Shown in pieces: positions 1 to 8,492 of a stretch of 64,000 nucleotides of DNA (the first letter of the stretch is position 1; every line of letters starts with the position of its first letter). The stretch comes from an uncultured Anaerolineae bacterium. GTDB taxonomy: Bacteria; Chloroflexota; Anaerolineae; Promineifilales; Promineifilaceae. The stretch covers positions 186,001 to 250,000 of the forward strand of contig CAJQMR010000016.1 in assembly GCA_905479495.1 (NCBI GenBank), read 5' to 3'. A program made the translations under genes and the position numbers. The notes under the pieces are model-generated. The model was not told the DNA's origin, ran no database searches, and saw only the letters and a program-made list of their open reading frames with translations.

Positions 1-1784
1 TCAATGGTGCCAGAGAACAAGATGCCTTTTTGCGGCACGTAACCGATCTTGTCTCGCAAATCATGCTGTGTCACTTCGCGGACATCCACCTCATCCAGCA
101 AAATAGAACCCTCTGTTACATCGTAAAAACGCGGAATCAGGTTCACCACGGTGGACTTCCCCGAACCAGTCGAGCCAATAAAGGCCGTGGTTTCACCCGG
201 TTTGGCCACAAAACTGATGTTGTGTAAGATGTCTGTATCAGCGCCCGGATAGCGGAACGAGACGTTACGAAATTCAACCATACCGGTGAAAGAGCCATTG
301 AGCGACTTGGGCTTCACCGGATCCAAAATGATAGGTTCTGTTTCTAGCACATCGGCAATACGGTCCGCAGAGACCGAGGCGCGAGGCAAGATGATGAACA
401 ACATAGATAACATCAAGAAGGAGAATACAATTTGCATGGCGTACTGCAAGAACGCCATCACATCCCCAACCTGCATATTGGCCTCGGCTACCTGGTGCGC
501 CCCCACCCAGAGAATAACCACTGAGAGGACGTTTAAGATAAACATCATCACGGGCATCATGATAGCCATGATACGGGCAATAAACAGTGTGTTATCCGTC
601 AGGTCAACATTTGCTTTGTCGAATCGCTTTTCTTCAAAGGATTGCATATTAAAGGCGCGAATCACCATCATGCCGGACAGATTTTCCCGCGCCACCAAGT
701 TAATGCGGTCAATAAGTTTTTGCACCAACCGGAACTTGGGCAAAGCAATCGAAACGATGACGGTAATGACCCCAATGAGAACCAACACAGCCACGGCAAT
801 GGTCCACCACATGGAAGACCCTTTACCAATGGCGCGAATTGTGCCGCCAATACCCATAATCGGGGCGTAGAAAACCAGCCGCACCATGAACATCGTCACC
901 ATTTGCAGCTGGGTGATGTCGTTTGTGGAGCGGGTGATGAGTGAAGCTGTGGGGAATTTATCGAATTCCGCGCTGGAGAAGCTTTCCACTTTACGAAAGA
1001 TGTCGCTGCGCAAATCGCGGCCTACGCCAGCGGCAATCTTGGCCGATAAATAGCCAACGGTAATCGTCGCTGTGGCCGAGAGCAGCGTAACCCCCAACAT
1101 GATTGCCCCAATACGCAAAATATAGCTACTTTGCAGCTGGGCGACATCCATGCCCAATGCTTCGTATTCAGCTTTGACCTGGATAACGGCCGTTTGCTGA
1201 ATCATCGTCTCACCTAAAGTAGCAAAGCGCTCATTGATGGTGTCAGCCAGCTGCGTACGTTGGGCAGCAGGCAGCCGATCCAGCAGGGCAAACAAGTCAG
1301 TGCCAGGCGGCAGCTGCGACAGGTCAAACGCCCCCGTCCCGCCCATCTGCGCCGCCGCTTCCGGGTCCGCCATAGCTTGCTCCAAAGCAGAGACAACCAA
1401 AAACGCTTTGGCCAGGGGTGTCCGCAAAGCATCGATCTCATCCTCGTTTAGGTCTTTGAGAATATAGATTGGTTCGTCAGCCAGGAGTGGATATGTTTCC
1501 ACATATTGGTCGGTACCCAAGGTGTCGGGTTGAATGAGGGTATAAGCATCACGAACGGCCGTTTCCTCCTCATCACTTAGAAAAAGGGTCAGCCGCTCCA
1601 GCGTCTGCTGGCGCATAGCTTCTGGCACGGTATTTTCTACACCGCTCTGCTGAATGCCGGTGTTGACAATCCGGGAAAGATAGTCAGGCAACGCCAGGTC
1701 CAGGTTAGCCTGGATGAATAACAAGATGATTGAAGCCGTTAGCATAAACATATACGGCTTTAGGTATCTTCTTATGCGAAGCAT
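1..1784 (-). CDS. ABC exporter, fused permease/ATPase (5' part only, cut by window edge)
   Basis: The frame reads leftward from ATG 1784 with an AGGAG site 11 nt upstream and stays open to base 1, giving about 594 codons without the C-terminus. Residues 1-30 hold the first membrane helix (MLRIRRYLKPYMFMLTASII). About 200 residues of soluble sequence separate it from the remaining helices, a large external insertion. The ATPase begins near residue 500, with Walker A GSTGSGKST (about 152-178) and a Q-loop (GYVPQKG) just before the cut; the signature and Walker B lie outside the window. The family is the LmrA/BmrA-type multidrug or lipid exporters, which work as dimers in the cytoplasmic membrane. 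A MarR gene sits 64 bp upstream on the same strand, suggesting substrate-responsive co-transcription. The substrate cannot be told. Confidence 0.88.
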   Translation of the reverse strand, partial: MLRIRRYLKPYMFMLTASIILLFIQANLDLALPDYLSRIVNTGIQQSGVENTVPEAMRQQTLERLTLFLSDEEETAVRDAYTLIQPDTLGTDQYVETYPLLADEPIYILKDLNEDEIDALRTPLAKAFLVVSALEQAMADPEAAAQMGGTGAFDLSQLPPGTDLFALLDRLPAAQRTQLADTINERFATLGETMIQQTAVIQVKAEYEALGMDVAQLQSSYILRIGAIMLGVTLLSATATITVGYLSAKIAAGVGRDLRSDIFRKVESFSSAEFDKFPTASLITRSTNDITQLQMVTMFMVRLVFYAPIMGIGGTIRAIGKGSSMWWTIAVAVLVLIGVITVIVSIALPKFRLVQKLIDRINLVARENLSGMMVIRAFNMQSFEEKRFDKANVDLTDNTLFIARIMAIMMPVMMFILNVLSVVILWVGAHQVAEANMQVGDVMAFLQYAMQIVFSFLMLSMLFIILPRASVSADRIADVLETEPIILDPVKPKSLNGSFTGMVEFRNVSFRYPGADTDILHNISFVAKPGETTAFIGSTGSGKSTVVNLIPRFYDVTEGSILLDEVDVREVTQHDLRDKIGYVPQKGILFSGTI

Positions 1785-1848
1785 AATTATTGAATCTCCT
1801 GTGTCGCTTCTGAGTCAAAACGAATCTGAAGCTCTTTTTGCGATTTGC

Positions 1849-2385
1849 TTAACAATTTTGGCGAACGGCCGCTACATGCGCACCCAATTTTTGCAGCAGT
1901 TGGAAAAACGTCTCCTGCTCTTCAGGCGTCAACGTACTAAAACAGCTATCAATTGTTTTAAGATGATTGCGCGTATGTTGGCTCACAAGCGCTCGGCCAC
2001 TGTCCGTCAGGCTAATATTAAAACGACGACGATCATCCGGGTCTAAATCACGTTCTATTAACCCATCTTCTTCTAAATTACGGATAAAAGAGCTCATGGT
2101 GTTACGACTAACCCCTTGCCGGTCACTAATTTCCGACGGGTTAAGTTGACTGCGATCTCCCATTTGCTCAGCAAAAAAAAGGTGCATCAACACCCTGTAT
2201 TGAGCAAAAGACAGCCCTGCCTCGTCTACACTCTGCTCGCGCATATGGAAAAGGGAGCGAGAAACAAACCCCAATTCATCCATCAGGCGAATCGTTTTGG
2301 GATCAATATCGGCATGAAAGTTTTGCATGAAGTCCATCCATTTCTGCCGTTTTTCTTTGTCCTCAAGCCAGGTTTTATGTTTCAT
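1849..2385 (-). CDS. MarR-family transcriptional regulator
   Basis: This 178-residue protein has the MarR winged helix: an N-terminal dimerisation helix, the recognition region (NPSEISDRQGVSRNTMSSFI, about residues 82-101) and the wing motif DPDDRR (about 116-121), followed by a C-terminal dimer helix. The length is slightly above the usual 140-160 because of a charged N-terminal extension (MKHKTWLEDKEKRQKW). It precedes the ABC exporter by 64 bp in the same direction, the common arrangement for a MarR repressor controlling its own efflux operon. A near-consensus promoter lies about 80 bp upstream. The ligand is unknown. Confidence 0.9.
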   Translation of the reverse strand: MKHKTWLEDKEKRQKWMDFMQNFHADIDPKTIRLMDELGFVSRSLFHMREQSVDEAGLSFAQYRVLMHLFFAEQMGDRSQLNPSEISDRQGVSRNTMSSFIRNLEEDGLIERDLDPDDRRRFNISLTDSGRALVSQHTRNHLKTIDSCFSTLTPEEQETFFQLLQKLGAHVAAVRQNC

Positions 2386-2459
2386 AGATTTTCACCATCG
2401 TAAATTGTCTTCACGTTTAATGGCAGCAAAATAGCGCCAAGTTATTATTACCAAGCAGA

Positions 2460-2487
2460 ATTGTACTATACCGAACTATTCTGTCAA
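2460..2487 (-). promoter_or_regulatory. Sigma-70-type promoter for the marR-ABC exporter operon
   Basis: On the minus strand TTGACA (2487-2482) and TACAAT (2465-2460) are separated by 16 bp. The pentamer ACTAT occurs twice on the plus strand, 10 bp apart (2465-2469 and 2475-2479), within the spacer. That places two similar faces one helical turn apart, as a MarR operator might. The -35 is perfect consensus and the -10 differs by one base; the operator is inference. Confidence 0.6.
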
Positions 2488-2658
2488 GTATTTCTTTTTA
2501 TCCCAAGGGTTTGCTGAAGTGACGAACAAAAACGATTTCTATATCTGGAATGATCCATGATCCACATGAAGCAGCGCTACGCGAAGCAATGCATCGCTGT
2601 TTAGCTAAGCTATAAGAGATGTTTAGCACAAAACGGAGAGATTTACGCGGGCGTAAGC

Positions 2659-3639
2659 TTACAACTTCTGAGGGGGATCATCTTTATGGCTCCTTCCCGC
2701 GAGCAGCAAATAACTGTACAGCAAAACACCGGTTAAAATGCCGAGACTCCATTTGACCGGCCAAGGGATGTTTTCGTTAGGCGAGATAAAGCCTTCGATG
2801 AGCCCCGCTACAATAAGAATAGGGACACACCCGATGACAAGCCGCACGGCTTTGCGGGCTGCCAACATCAGTGCATCCCCCCGCCTGAGCAGGCCCGGCT
2901 GGATGATAGCCCAGCCTACCATTAACCCTGACCCACCGGCAATGAAGATAGCCGATAGTTCAATAACACCATGCCCAATGACAAAGGTCCACAGCTCAAA
3001 GCCCACATCATAATGGGCCGTCAGACCTGTAATGCCCCCCAGATTCAGCCCATTAAAAATAAGGATGTACAGGCTAAATAATCCGGCTGTGATACCTCCA
3101 CCAAAGGCCATAAAGGAAACCTGGATGTTGTTGGACATGATGAAAGCAGAGGTATACGGCCGTTCCTCTATCGGAATATTGGTCCACAGCTCCTGATCTT
3201 CAATAAGTGAACGCAGTTCCTGCACATTGGCCGGCAGCAGCCAGGTAGAAGCATCCGGCTCCCAATTGGTTAAAAAGCCAGCAATAAGCGCAGGGACAAT
3301 GACCAGCAGCGCCGCTGTTATAAAAAATGGCAGCGACTCTCGGAAAGTACGCGGAAAACCAACCAACAAATAATGTTTTAGCCGCCGTACGGCTAATGGC
3401 TCCCCCTGGTAAATGGTGGCATGGCCACGTGCTACCAATTGGTTGAGAAAAGTGGTCACCTGATGCCGGGGGAATTCTCGTTGTGCCAGGGCCAAATCAG
3501 AAGTCGTGGAACGGTAAAGGAGCCCCATTTGCTGCACTTCATCGGGACTCAACCGATTCATTTGTTGACTTTTATCCAGCAGTGCGGTTAACTGTTGCCA
3601 ATCTGCCTGACGCGAGCGGTAGAATTGTTCTGCATTCAT
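2659..3639 (-). CDS. Stage II sporulation protein M (SpoIIM/DUF95) family membrane protein
   Basis: This 326-residue protein has a soluble N-terminal helical region of about 95 residues (RSRQADWQQLTALLDKS, YRSTTSDLALAQREFPRH) and then about five membrane helices, starting with SLPFFITAALLVIVPALIAG. Motifs typical of the family are FIMSNNIQVSFMAFGGGITAG and IGHGVIELSAIFIAGGSG. SpoIIM family members outside spore formers are usually paired with RDD-family proteins near MoxR/DUF58 genes. Here the RDD gene is directly divergent, so a functional link is likely; the actual role is unknown and sporulation is not implied. A TATAAT box lies only 7 nt before the ATG, suggesting leaderless translation. 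Confidence 0.85.
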   Translation of the reverse strand: MNAEQFYRSRQADWQQLTALLDKSQQMNRLSPDEVQQMGLLYRSTTSDLALAQREFPRHQVTTFLNQLVARGHATIYQGEPLAVRRLKHYLLVGFPRTFRESLPFFITAALLVIVPALIAGFLTNWEPDASTWLLPANVQELRSLIEDQELWTNIPIEERPYTSAFIMSNNIQVSFMAFGGGITAGLFSLYILIFNGLNLGGITGLTAHYDVGFELWTFVIGHGVIELSAIFIAGGSGLMVGWAIIQPGLLRRGDALMLAARKAVRLVIGCVPILIVAGLIEGFISPNENIPWPVKWSLGILTGVLLYSYLLLAGRSHKDDPPQKL

Positions 3640-3646
3640 GAAACAG

Positions 3647-3652
3647 ATTATA
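3647..3652 (-). promoter_or_regulatory. -10 element TATAAT placed for a leaderless spoIIM-like transcript
   Basis: A perfect TATAAT (3652-3647) ends 7 nt before the ATG at 3639, and no Shine-Dalgarno precedes that ATG. Transcription starting about 7 nt downstream would begin at or next to the start codon. No clear -35 is visible. Confidence 0.4.
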
Positions 3653-3663
3653 CTTTAAGATAG

Positions 3664-3740
3664 TAATACAAAGAAACAAAGATAGTAAGGAACAAAAGAA
3701 AAAGTCCCATCTTTGTCCCTCCGTTTCTTCGTTCCCTTGT
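3664..3740. repeat. Intergenic inverted repeat made of ACAAAG/AAACAAAG words
   Basis: The left half contains ACAAAG, AAACAAAG and GAACAAAAG in tandem. The right half (about 3709-3738) is the complement made of CTTTGTCC, CTCCGTTTCTTC and GTTCCCTTGT. It fills the gap between the divergent spoIIM-like and RDD genes. The architecture matches the other word-based inverted repeats in this window although the word differs. Confidence 0.5.
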
Positions 3741-3766
3741 AATAAAATTGCCCTTCGGAATAAATT

Positions 3767-4561
3767 ATGACAGCACCGGATGAATTTTTAAATATTGACA
3801 CCCCAGAAAATGTGGTGTTTGGGTATGAGGTGGTAGGCATTGGCTCCCGCTTCCTAGCGGCACTTGTTGATACCGCAATTATTGCCCTGCTCCTGGTAGC
3901 AGCCAATGCGATCCTCATTTTTGTTTTTCTGGGTGGCTTTGACAATCCGAATACCGGCAGTTCTTTCATTGTAGCGCTGCTGTCACTCATTAGCTTTGCT
4001 TTTTTCTGGGGATACTACATCTTTTTTGAGATGCGGTGGAATGGCAGCTCGCCCGGCAAGAGGCAAGTGGGCATCCGCGTTATTCGGGCTGATGGCACGC
4101 CCATCACCCTGGCTGAATCGGTCATTCGTAATTTGGTACGGCTGGTGGATTTTCTGCCAGGAGCCTATGGTCTGGGGCTGGTGACTATGTTTATCGACAG
4201 CAAGGCACGGCGGTTGGGTGATCTGGCGGCCAATACGTTGGTGGTGCGGGAGCAAACGGCCGTTTCCCTCGAATCACTCAGCCAAACAGCCACCACAACC
4301 AACCCCGTTACCAGCCGCGCACCAGGCAAAGCTGAAATGGAAGCTGCCAAATGGCCGGTAGACAAGCTCACCGAAGCCGACATCCAGCTGGCTGAATCAT
4401 TGTTGCAGCGCTATAACGATTTGCCCAATGGCTTTACCCTGGCCAACCAGATTCTGAACCGGCTGGTGGAACACATGGAACTGCCCAGCAATCCAGTACG
4501 GCCGTCTGAAGCCATCTACGCCATCAAACGCATCGTGCAGATTTATCATTACGAGCGATGA
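3767..4561 (+). CDS. RDD-family membrane protein
   Basis: This 264-residue protein opens with the RDD signature (GIGSRFLAALVDTAII, about residues 25-40), followed by membrane helices at about 33-54, 64-85 and 125-145. The conserved SPGKRQVGIRV loop (about 95-105) and RRLGDLAANTLVV (about 148-160) complete the family pattern. A soluble tail of about 100 residues follows, with an ETAV segment coming from an ACGGCCGT palindrome. RDD proteins are small membrane proteins of mostly unknown role, some linked to Na+/H+ transport. Divergent pairing with the SpoIIM-family gene supports joint function. Confidence 0.85.
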   Translation: MTAPDEFLNIDTPENVVFGYEVVGIGSRFLAALVDTAIIALLLVAANAILIFVFLGGFDNPNTGSSFIVALLSLISFAFFWGYYIFFEMRWNGSSPGKRQVGIRVIRADGTPITLAESVIRNLVRLVDFLPGAYGLGLVTMFIDSKARRLGDLAANTLVVREQTAVSLESLSQTATTTNPVTSRAPGKAEMEAAKWPVDKLTEADIQLAESLLQRYNDLPNGFTLANQILNRLVEHMELPSNPVRPSEAIYAIKRIVQIYHYER

Positions 4562-4580
4562 CAACTAAGGAATCGTCAAG

Positions 4581-5015
4581 ATGACTTATGAAGAATTCTA
4601 TAGGGAGATCGATTGTAATTTTCCTTATCAAGATGAAACAAAGTGGAAACAAGTCATTGCTCAAGGTCATGAAATCGGGCTTGATGCACCGTTTTTGGTA
4701 CTTCATGAAATTTGTAGAAAGCCCTTCTCGGTTGAACTTGATCAAGAGTCCCAAATGAAAATATTTGAGTATTGGCAATCATCGTTTACTCATCCACTCA
4801 TCAACATCTTGAAACCTGCTTGCCTTGCACATATCAACAATTCACGCCTTTCTGTCGATGAAGTAATTCAAATAATGGATGAAGTTAAAGAATTTCCAAA
4901 AAGCCACACCGCCCTCCAAATCATTTGTTTTGCTTGCGAAGATGACGAGGGTCTTGTCGAAGCAAAGTATGAAGAAATTCTAGACGAATGGAAACCTAAC
5001 AACCAAATTGCATAG
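4581..5015 (+). CDS. Hypothetical protein, AT-rich
   Basis: I do not recognise this 144-residue acidic, helical protein (MTYEEFYREIDCNFPYQDET...). It has no signal peptide or membrane segment. It starts 19 bp after the RDD gene, with AAGGAATCGTCAAG before ATG as a plausible ribosome site. Its base composition is clearly richer in A+T than its neighbours, and it contains none of the ACGGCCGT palindromes common elsewhere. This suggests more recent acquisition. Size, acidity and solitary position are reminiscent of toxin-immunity or SMI1-like proteins, but no motif proves that. Confidence 0.65.
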   Translation: MTYEEFYREIDCNFPYQDETKWKQVIAQGHEIGLDAPFLVLHEICRKPFSVELDQESQMKIFEYWQSSFTHPLINILKPACLAHINNSRLSVDEVIQIMDEVKEFPKSHTALQIICFACEDDEGLVEAKYEEILDEWKPNNQIA

Positions 5016-5073
5016 CCTGCCCTGGTTGAACCGGTTTCATCCAACTAAGCAAGCATTTTTTGCCGCCAACTTC

Positions 5074-6705
5074 TTATGATTTTGCCGCCAGATAGTCCGT
5101 GTAGGCACCGTCGAATTCAGTGAAATGGCCGTCCTGCAACTCCAGCACCCGATCCACCACCTGGTCCAAAAAGTAGCGGTCATGGGAAACAATCAGCAGC
5201 GTGCCGTCGAACTCTTCCAGCGTTTGTTCCAGCACCTCAATGGAGGCAATGTCCAGATTGTTGGTGGGTTCGTCTAGCAGGAGCAGATTCGGCCGTTCCA
5301 ACACCAGCTTGGCCAACTGCAAACGACTGCGCTCGCCACCGCTCAGCTTGCCAATGGGCTGCTGCATCTGGTCGTAGCTGTACAAAAAGCGGTGTAAAAA
5401 AGCCACCGCCACTTCCCGACTCACCGGTGCTGCCTGGCGAATTTCGCTGATGAGATCGCGGCGATAGTCCAGCGTTTCCTGCTCTTGGGCATAGTAGCCA
5501 ATCTTCACACTCGGCCCGATTTTGATTTGCCCGCCATGAATGGTTTCCGGGTCCAGGAGCTGCTTCAGCAGGAACGATTTGCCCGTGCCGTTGGGACCCA
5601 CCAGCCCTACCCGTTCGCCATGCCACAAAATTTGGTTAAGCTGGTTGAAAATGGCACGGCCGTTGTCAAACCGCCGCGTCACATTTTCCAATTCCACCAC
5701 CTTGTTGCTGCCGCGCCAGCCGGCCAAATCCAGCGTCATGCGCCGCTGCTCATTGACCTTTTCCACCTTGTCCATTTTATCCAGCATTTTGCGGCGGCTG
5801 CGCGCCTGCTTGATGTGCCGCTCATTGACCACTAGCGAAGCCCACAGCTCAAAACGGGTAATCGCCGCTTCAATGCGAGCAATCTCCTTTTGCTGGGCAG
5901 CGTACATCTGGGCCTGGCGCAGTCGGGCCAGCTCACGCTCCGTCGTGTAATTGGTATAATTACCGACGTAAAGGGTGAGACGGCCGTTTTCCAGTTCAGC
6001 AATGTGGGTGGCTACCTCATCCAGCAAATAACGGTCATGCGAAATGATCACCACGCAGCCGGGATAGCTGCGCACAACCGCCTCCAGCCTTTGCTTTGCG
6101 GCCAGATCAAGATGGTTGTCTGGCTCATCTAGCAGCAGCACACCCGGCTGCTGCACCAGCAGCTTGGCCAGCATGATCAGCTTCTTTTGGCCACCGCTCA
6201 GATGCTCCGTTTGTGTCTCCCACCGCTCTTGAGGAAAGCCTAACCGCACCAATGTCTCCTTCACACGGCTTTCATAGCTGGCCCCGTCTAATTGTTCCAG
6301 CTTGTGCAGCCATGTTTCATGTTGGGCCATCACTTTGGTCAGTCGATCACCATCCTCATAAACGGCCGGGGTGCCCATTTGCTGCTCCAGTTCGGCCAAC
6401 TGTTGATGAATGGTGGCGATTTGGGGAACGGCCGTCATCGCTGCGTCCACCACAGAATGCCCCGGTGGCAAATTTGGCTCCTGCTCCAATCGCCCCCAGG
6501 TCAGCCCGGATTTACGGAAAATGTTGCCATCATCCGGTTCCAATTCTCGCGCCACCAACTTGAGCAGGGTTGATTTACCCGCCCCGTTTGGCCCCACCAG
6601 GCCAATACGCTGCTGATTTTGCACTTCCCAGCTCAAGCCAGAAAAAATCAGCTTGCCCGTTAAGGAAACGGCTACTTTGTCCAGATTAAATAAAATTTCA
6701 GCCAT
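5074..6705 (-). CDS. ABC-F family ATPase (translation factor / antibiotic-resistance type)
   Basis: This 543-residue soluble protein has two tandem ABC ATPase domains and no membrane helices. Domain 1 has Walker A GPNGAGKST (about residue 37), signature LSGGQKK and Walker B LLLDEPDNHLD. Domain 2 has GPNGTGKS (about 368), LSGGERSRLQ and LLLDEPTNNLD. The charged interdomain linker (about 245-325, rich in R/K/E) is the ABC-F P-site tRNA-interaction motif region. ABC-F proteins act on the ribosome, either as housekeeping factors or by displacing antibiotics. ATG 6705 is preferred over ATG 6717 because GGAG sits 8 nt upstream of it, inside the longer frame. The roughly 360-nt leader with small ORF and terminator is typical of inducible resistance ABC-Fs. 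Confidence 0.9.
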   Translation of the reverse strand: MAEILFNLDKVAVSLTGKLIFSGLSWEVQNQQRIGLVGPNGAGKSTLLKLVARELEPDDGNIFRKSGLTWGRLEQEPNLPPGHSVVDAAMTAVPQIATIHQQLAELEQQMGTPAVYEDGDRLTKVMAQHETWLHKLEQLDGASYESRVKETLVRLGFPQERWETQTEHLSGGQKKLIMLAKLLVQQPGVLLLDEPDNHLDLAAKQRLEAVVRSYPGCVVIISHDRYLLDEVATHIAELENGRLTLYVGNYTNYTTERELARLRQAQMYAAQQKEIARIEAAITRFELWASLVVNERHIKQARSRRKMLDKMDKVEKVNEQRRMTLDLAGWRGSNKVVELENVTRRFDNGRAIFNQLNQILWHGERVGLVGPNGTGKSFLLKQLLDPETIHGGQIKIGPSVKIGYYAQEQETLDYRRDLISEIRQAAPVSREVAVAFLHRFLYSYDQMQQPIGKLSGGERSRLQLAKLVLERPNLLLLDEPTNNLDIASIEVLEQTLEEFDGTLLIVSHDRYFLDQVVDRVLELQDGHFTEFDGAYTDYLAAKS

Positions 6706-6725
6706 CACAAACTCCATTTACTTGA

Positions 6726-6854
6726 GCCACAGAGATCACAGAGGTTTTTGAGAATTTGTCTTGGTCCGACAGGTTTTTGAAGGAAAAAGGTAACAATTGC
6801 TAAAATCGGTCAGGATTTTCTCGAAAACTCTTTTTTCTCTGTGCCCTCTGTGGC
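6726..6854. repeat. Inverted repeat with GCCACAGAG/CTCTGTGGC arms
   Basis: The left arm at 6726-6743 (GCCACAGAGATCACAGAG) and the right arm at 6837-6854 (CTCTGTGCCCTCTGTGGC) match at 16 of 18 positions, with a 93-bp AT-rich spacer. It lies in the ABC-F leader. The same arms recur at 12427-12485 and, one-sided, at 11337-11354. Confidence 0.8.
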
Positions 6855-6867
6855 TTATTTAGAATGA

Positions 6868-6902
6868 AGGCTGGCGTTTGGAGGTTGCCAGCCTCCAAAC
6901 GC
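6868..6902 (-). other. Two mutually exclusive hairpins in the ABC-F leader
   Basis: Stem one pairs 6874-6884 with 6892-6902 (11 bp, loop of 7). Stem two pairs 6868-6875 with 6887-6894 (8 bp, loop of 11). They share bases 6874-6875 and 6892-6894, so only one can form at a time, as in attenuator or anti-attenuator switches. Function is inferred from position upstream of the ABC-F gene. Confidence 0.5.
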
Positions 6903-6910
6903 ATGATTTT

Positions 6911-6947
6911 TAAAACAAAAAGGCCGAGACGATCATCGCCTCGGCCT
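6911..6947 (-). terminator. Intrinsic terminator in ABC-F leader
   Basis: On the minus strand the stem AGGCCGAG...CTCGGCCT (6947-6921, 8 bp plus an inner CGAT/ATCG) is followed directly by TTTTTGTTTT. It stands 26 bp after the stop of the 31-codon ORF and about 215 bp before the ABC-F start. It either ends a small independent transcript or acts as a premature terminator for ABC-F expression. Confidence 0.7.
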
Positions 6948-6973
6948 GAAAACTAACTTAGTTTACATAATAT

Positions 6974-7069
6974 TCATTCGGGAGGCGCACCATTATTAGG
7001 ACGCACCCAGATAGAACCAAGGCGGGTCGCTTCAGAATAGCGGCGGTCGAACCACAAAATGAATATCAT
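6974..7069 (-). CDS. 31-residue small ORF / candidate leader peptide upstream of ABC-F
   Basis: ATG 7069 to TGA 6974 encodes 31 residues starting MIFILWFDRRYSEATRLG and ending RPNNGAPPE. The start is hydrophobic, the middle charged, and there is a Pro-Pro-Glu end. AGGA lies 12 nt upstream of the ATG, a loose ribosome site. An intrinsic terminator follows the stop within 26 bp. ABC-F resistance genes (for example vmlR, msrD) are often controlled by ribosome stalling on a leader ORF that relieves a terminator, and this layout fits. It could instead be a free-standing small protein or a chance ORF. Confidence 0.45.
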   Translation of the reverse strand: MIFILWFDRRYSEATRLGSIWVRPNNGAPPE

Positions 7070-7127
7070 AGGCAAAGAATATCCTAAGCAGGGCCAAGGC
7101 GCAAATGCTTGATTAGATAATCACAGG

Positions 7128-7133
7128 TATACT
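7128..7133 (+). promoter_or_regulatory. -10 element TATACT 7 nt before the lipoprotein start
   Basis: TATACT at 7128-7133 precedes ATG 7141 by 7 nt, and the start has no Shine-Dalgarno. A leaderless transcript is the simplest reading. A weak TTGATT lies too close (13-bp spacer) to be a good -35. Confidence 0.35.
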
Positions 7134-7140
7134 TCTGCCC

Positions 7141-8484
7141 ATGAATAAAAAGGTATCAATCCTGCTTTTTGTGCTGCTTTGGCTGACCGTTAGCTGCGAT
7201 TTGGTCAACAATTTCACCCAGACCACGGATGCAGAAAACACGCCTGAACCAATCATAAATGGAACGGCCAACGGCATCTCTGCGGCCACTGGCACGCCGT
7301 CTGCCGAAACAACGCCAGATATTGCCATCCCAACAACGGCCGTTACCCAAACCCAACCGTCTTTACGCGTCTGGTTACCGCCAGAAATTGCCCTTTCCAC
7401 AGAAGAAGGGGCCGCCATTCTCAATGCCCAGTTGGCCGCCTTCCGTAGCAACCATCCCGATGTACAGCTTACCGTTGAGCAAAAGTCAGTCAGTGGTCAA
7501 AGCAGCATCTTGAATTACATTCGCACCGGGCACACGGTGGCCCCAAAAATTTTACCAGACCTCATCGCCATCCCCATCGATCAACTTTCCCCAGCCCTCA
7601 GCGAGCAGTTGGTTTATCCGCTAGATGGCCTAGTAGATACGGCCTTATTAGAAGACCTCTATCCGGCAGCACTCGATCTGGTTCTGCAAGATAACCGGGT
7701 AGGCGGCTACCCCTTTATCCTTACCGGACTGCCCCAGCTGGCCTACAACAGCGAAGCGATCACCCAGACCATTCCCACGCGCTGGGAAGCCCTCACCGAG
7801 CTGCCAAACCATTTTGTATTCCCGGCCAACGGCGCGCCAGGCGGTACGTTTGCGTTGGAATTTTACCTGGCAGCCGGCGGAACGCTCACCAACGAAGCTG
7901 GCCAGGCAGCCCTCCAGGTTGAACCATTGGCAACCGCCTTACAACAGCTTTTTACCGCCAAAAGCAGCAGCTTTATTTTGGACCAGAGCAGCAATTACTC
8001 AAGTTTGCAGGAATCCTGGCCGCTTTTTCAGGCAGGCACGGCCGATTTTGCCTTAACCAGCAGTGAACAATATTTACGCCAGCGGGATGAAGAGGGGAAA
8101 TTTTTGGTAACGGCCGTTCCCGGACTCCAACAACCATTAACACCACTCCTGAGTGGCTGGGTTTGGGCCATCACCACAACCGACCCTACGCAGAGACAAC
8201 TCGCTGGAGAATTGCTCAACAGTCTGATTGCCGGTGATCAGCTGGGTGAATGGAGTTATGCCAGCAACTATTTGCCTGCGCGGCAAGCTGCCCTCGCTTT
8301 CTGGCCTCAGGATGATAGCTATGTCTCGTTTGCCAAAGAACAGCTGAGTCGTGCCCAGGCCATGCCCTTTAGCAGCAGTAGCAACATTATGACGGCTTTA
8401 AACAATGCCGTTTTTGATGTCGTGACGCTGGCCAAGACTCCCCAGGTTGCCGCCGAAGAAGCCGCCGCCGCTTTACAACCCTAA
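7141..8484 (+). CDS. Extracellular solute-binding lipoprotein (family 1, sugar type)
   Basis: This 447-residue protein has a lipoprotein signal (MNKKVSILLFVLLWLTVSC, Cys 19) and then a low-complexity Thr/Pro/Ala linker to about residue 75. The periplasmic-binding fold includes LRVWLPPEIALSTEEGAAIL, a DLIAIPIDQLSPAL segment and an FQAGTADFALTSSEQYLRQR segment, as in MalE-like family 1 binding proteins. It would hold a carbohydrate outside the membrane for an ABC importer. No permease or ATPase gene is nearby, so it is an orphan here. The 9-bp gap to the glycerate kinase gene suggests co-transcription. Confidence 0.75.
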   Translation: MNKKVSILLFVLLWLTVSCDLVNNFTQTTDAENTPEPIINGTANGISAATGTPSAETTPDIAIPTTAVTQTQPSLRVWLPPEIALSTEEGAAILNAQLAAFRSNHPDVQLTVEQKSVSGQSSILNYIRTGHTVAPKILPDLIAIPIDQLSPALSEQLVYPLDGLVDTALLEDLYPAALDLVLQDNRVGGYPFILTGLPQLAYNSEAITQTIPTRWEALTELPNHFVFPANGAPGGTFALEFYLAAGGTLTNEAGQAALQVEPLATALQQLFTAKSSSFILDQSSNYSSLQESWPLFQAGTADFALTSSEQYLRQRDEEGKFLVTAVPGLQQPLTPLLSGWVWAITTTDPTQRQLAGELLNSLIAGDQLGEWSYASNYLPARQAALAFWPQDDSYVSFAKEQLSRAQAMPFSSSSNIMTALNNAVFDVVTLAKTPQVAAEEAAAALQP

Positions 8485-8492
8485 ACCATACC

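Noticed and set aside
286..944. Plus-strand open frames opposite the ABC exporter
   Set aside because: The minus strand encodes a clear permease/ATPase with Walker A; the plus-strand frames have no family features.
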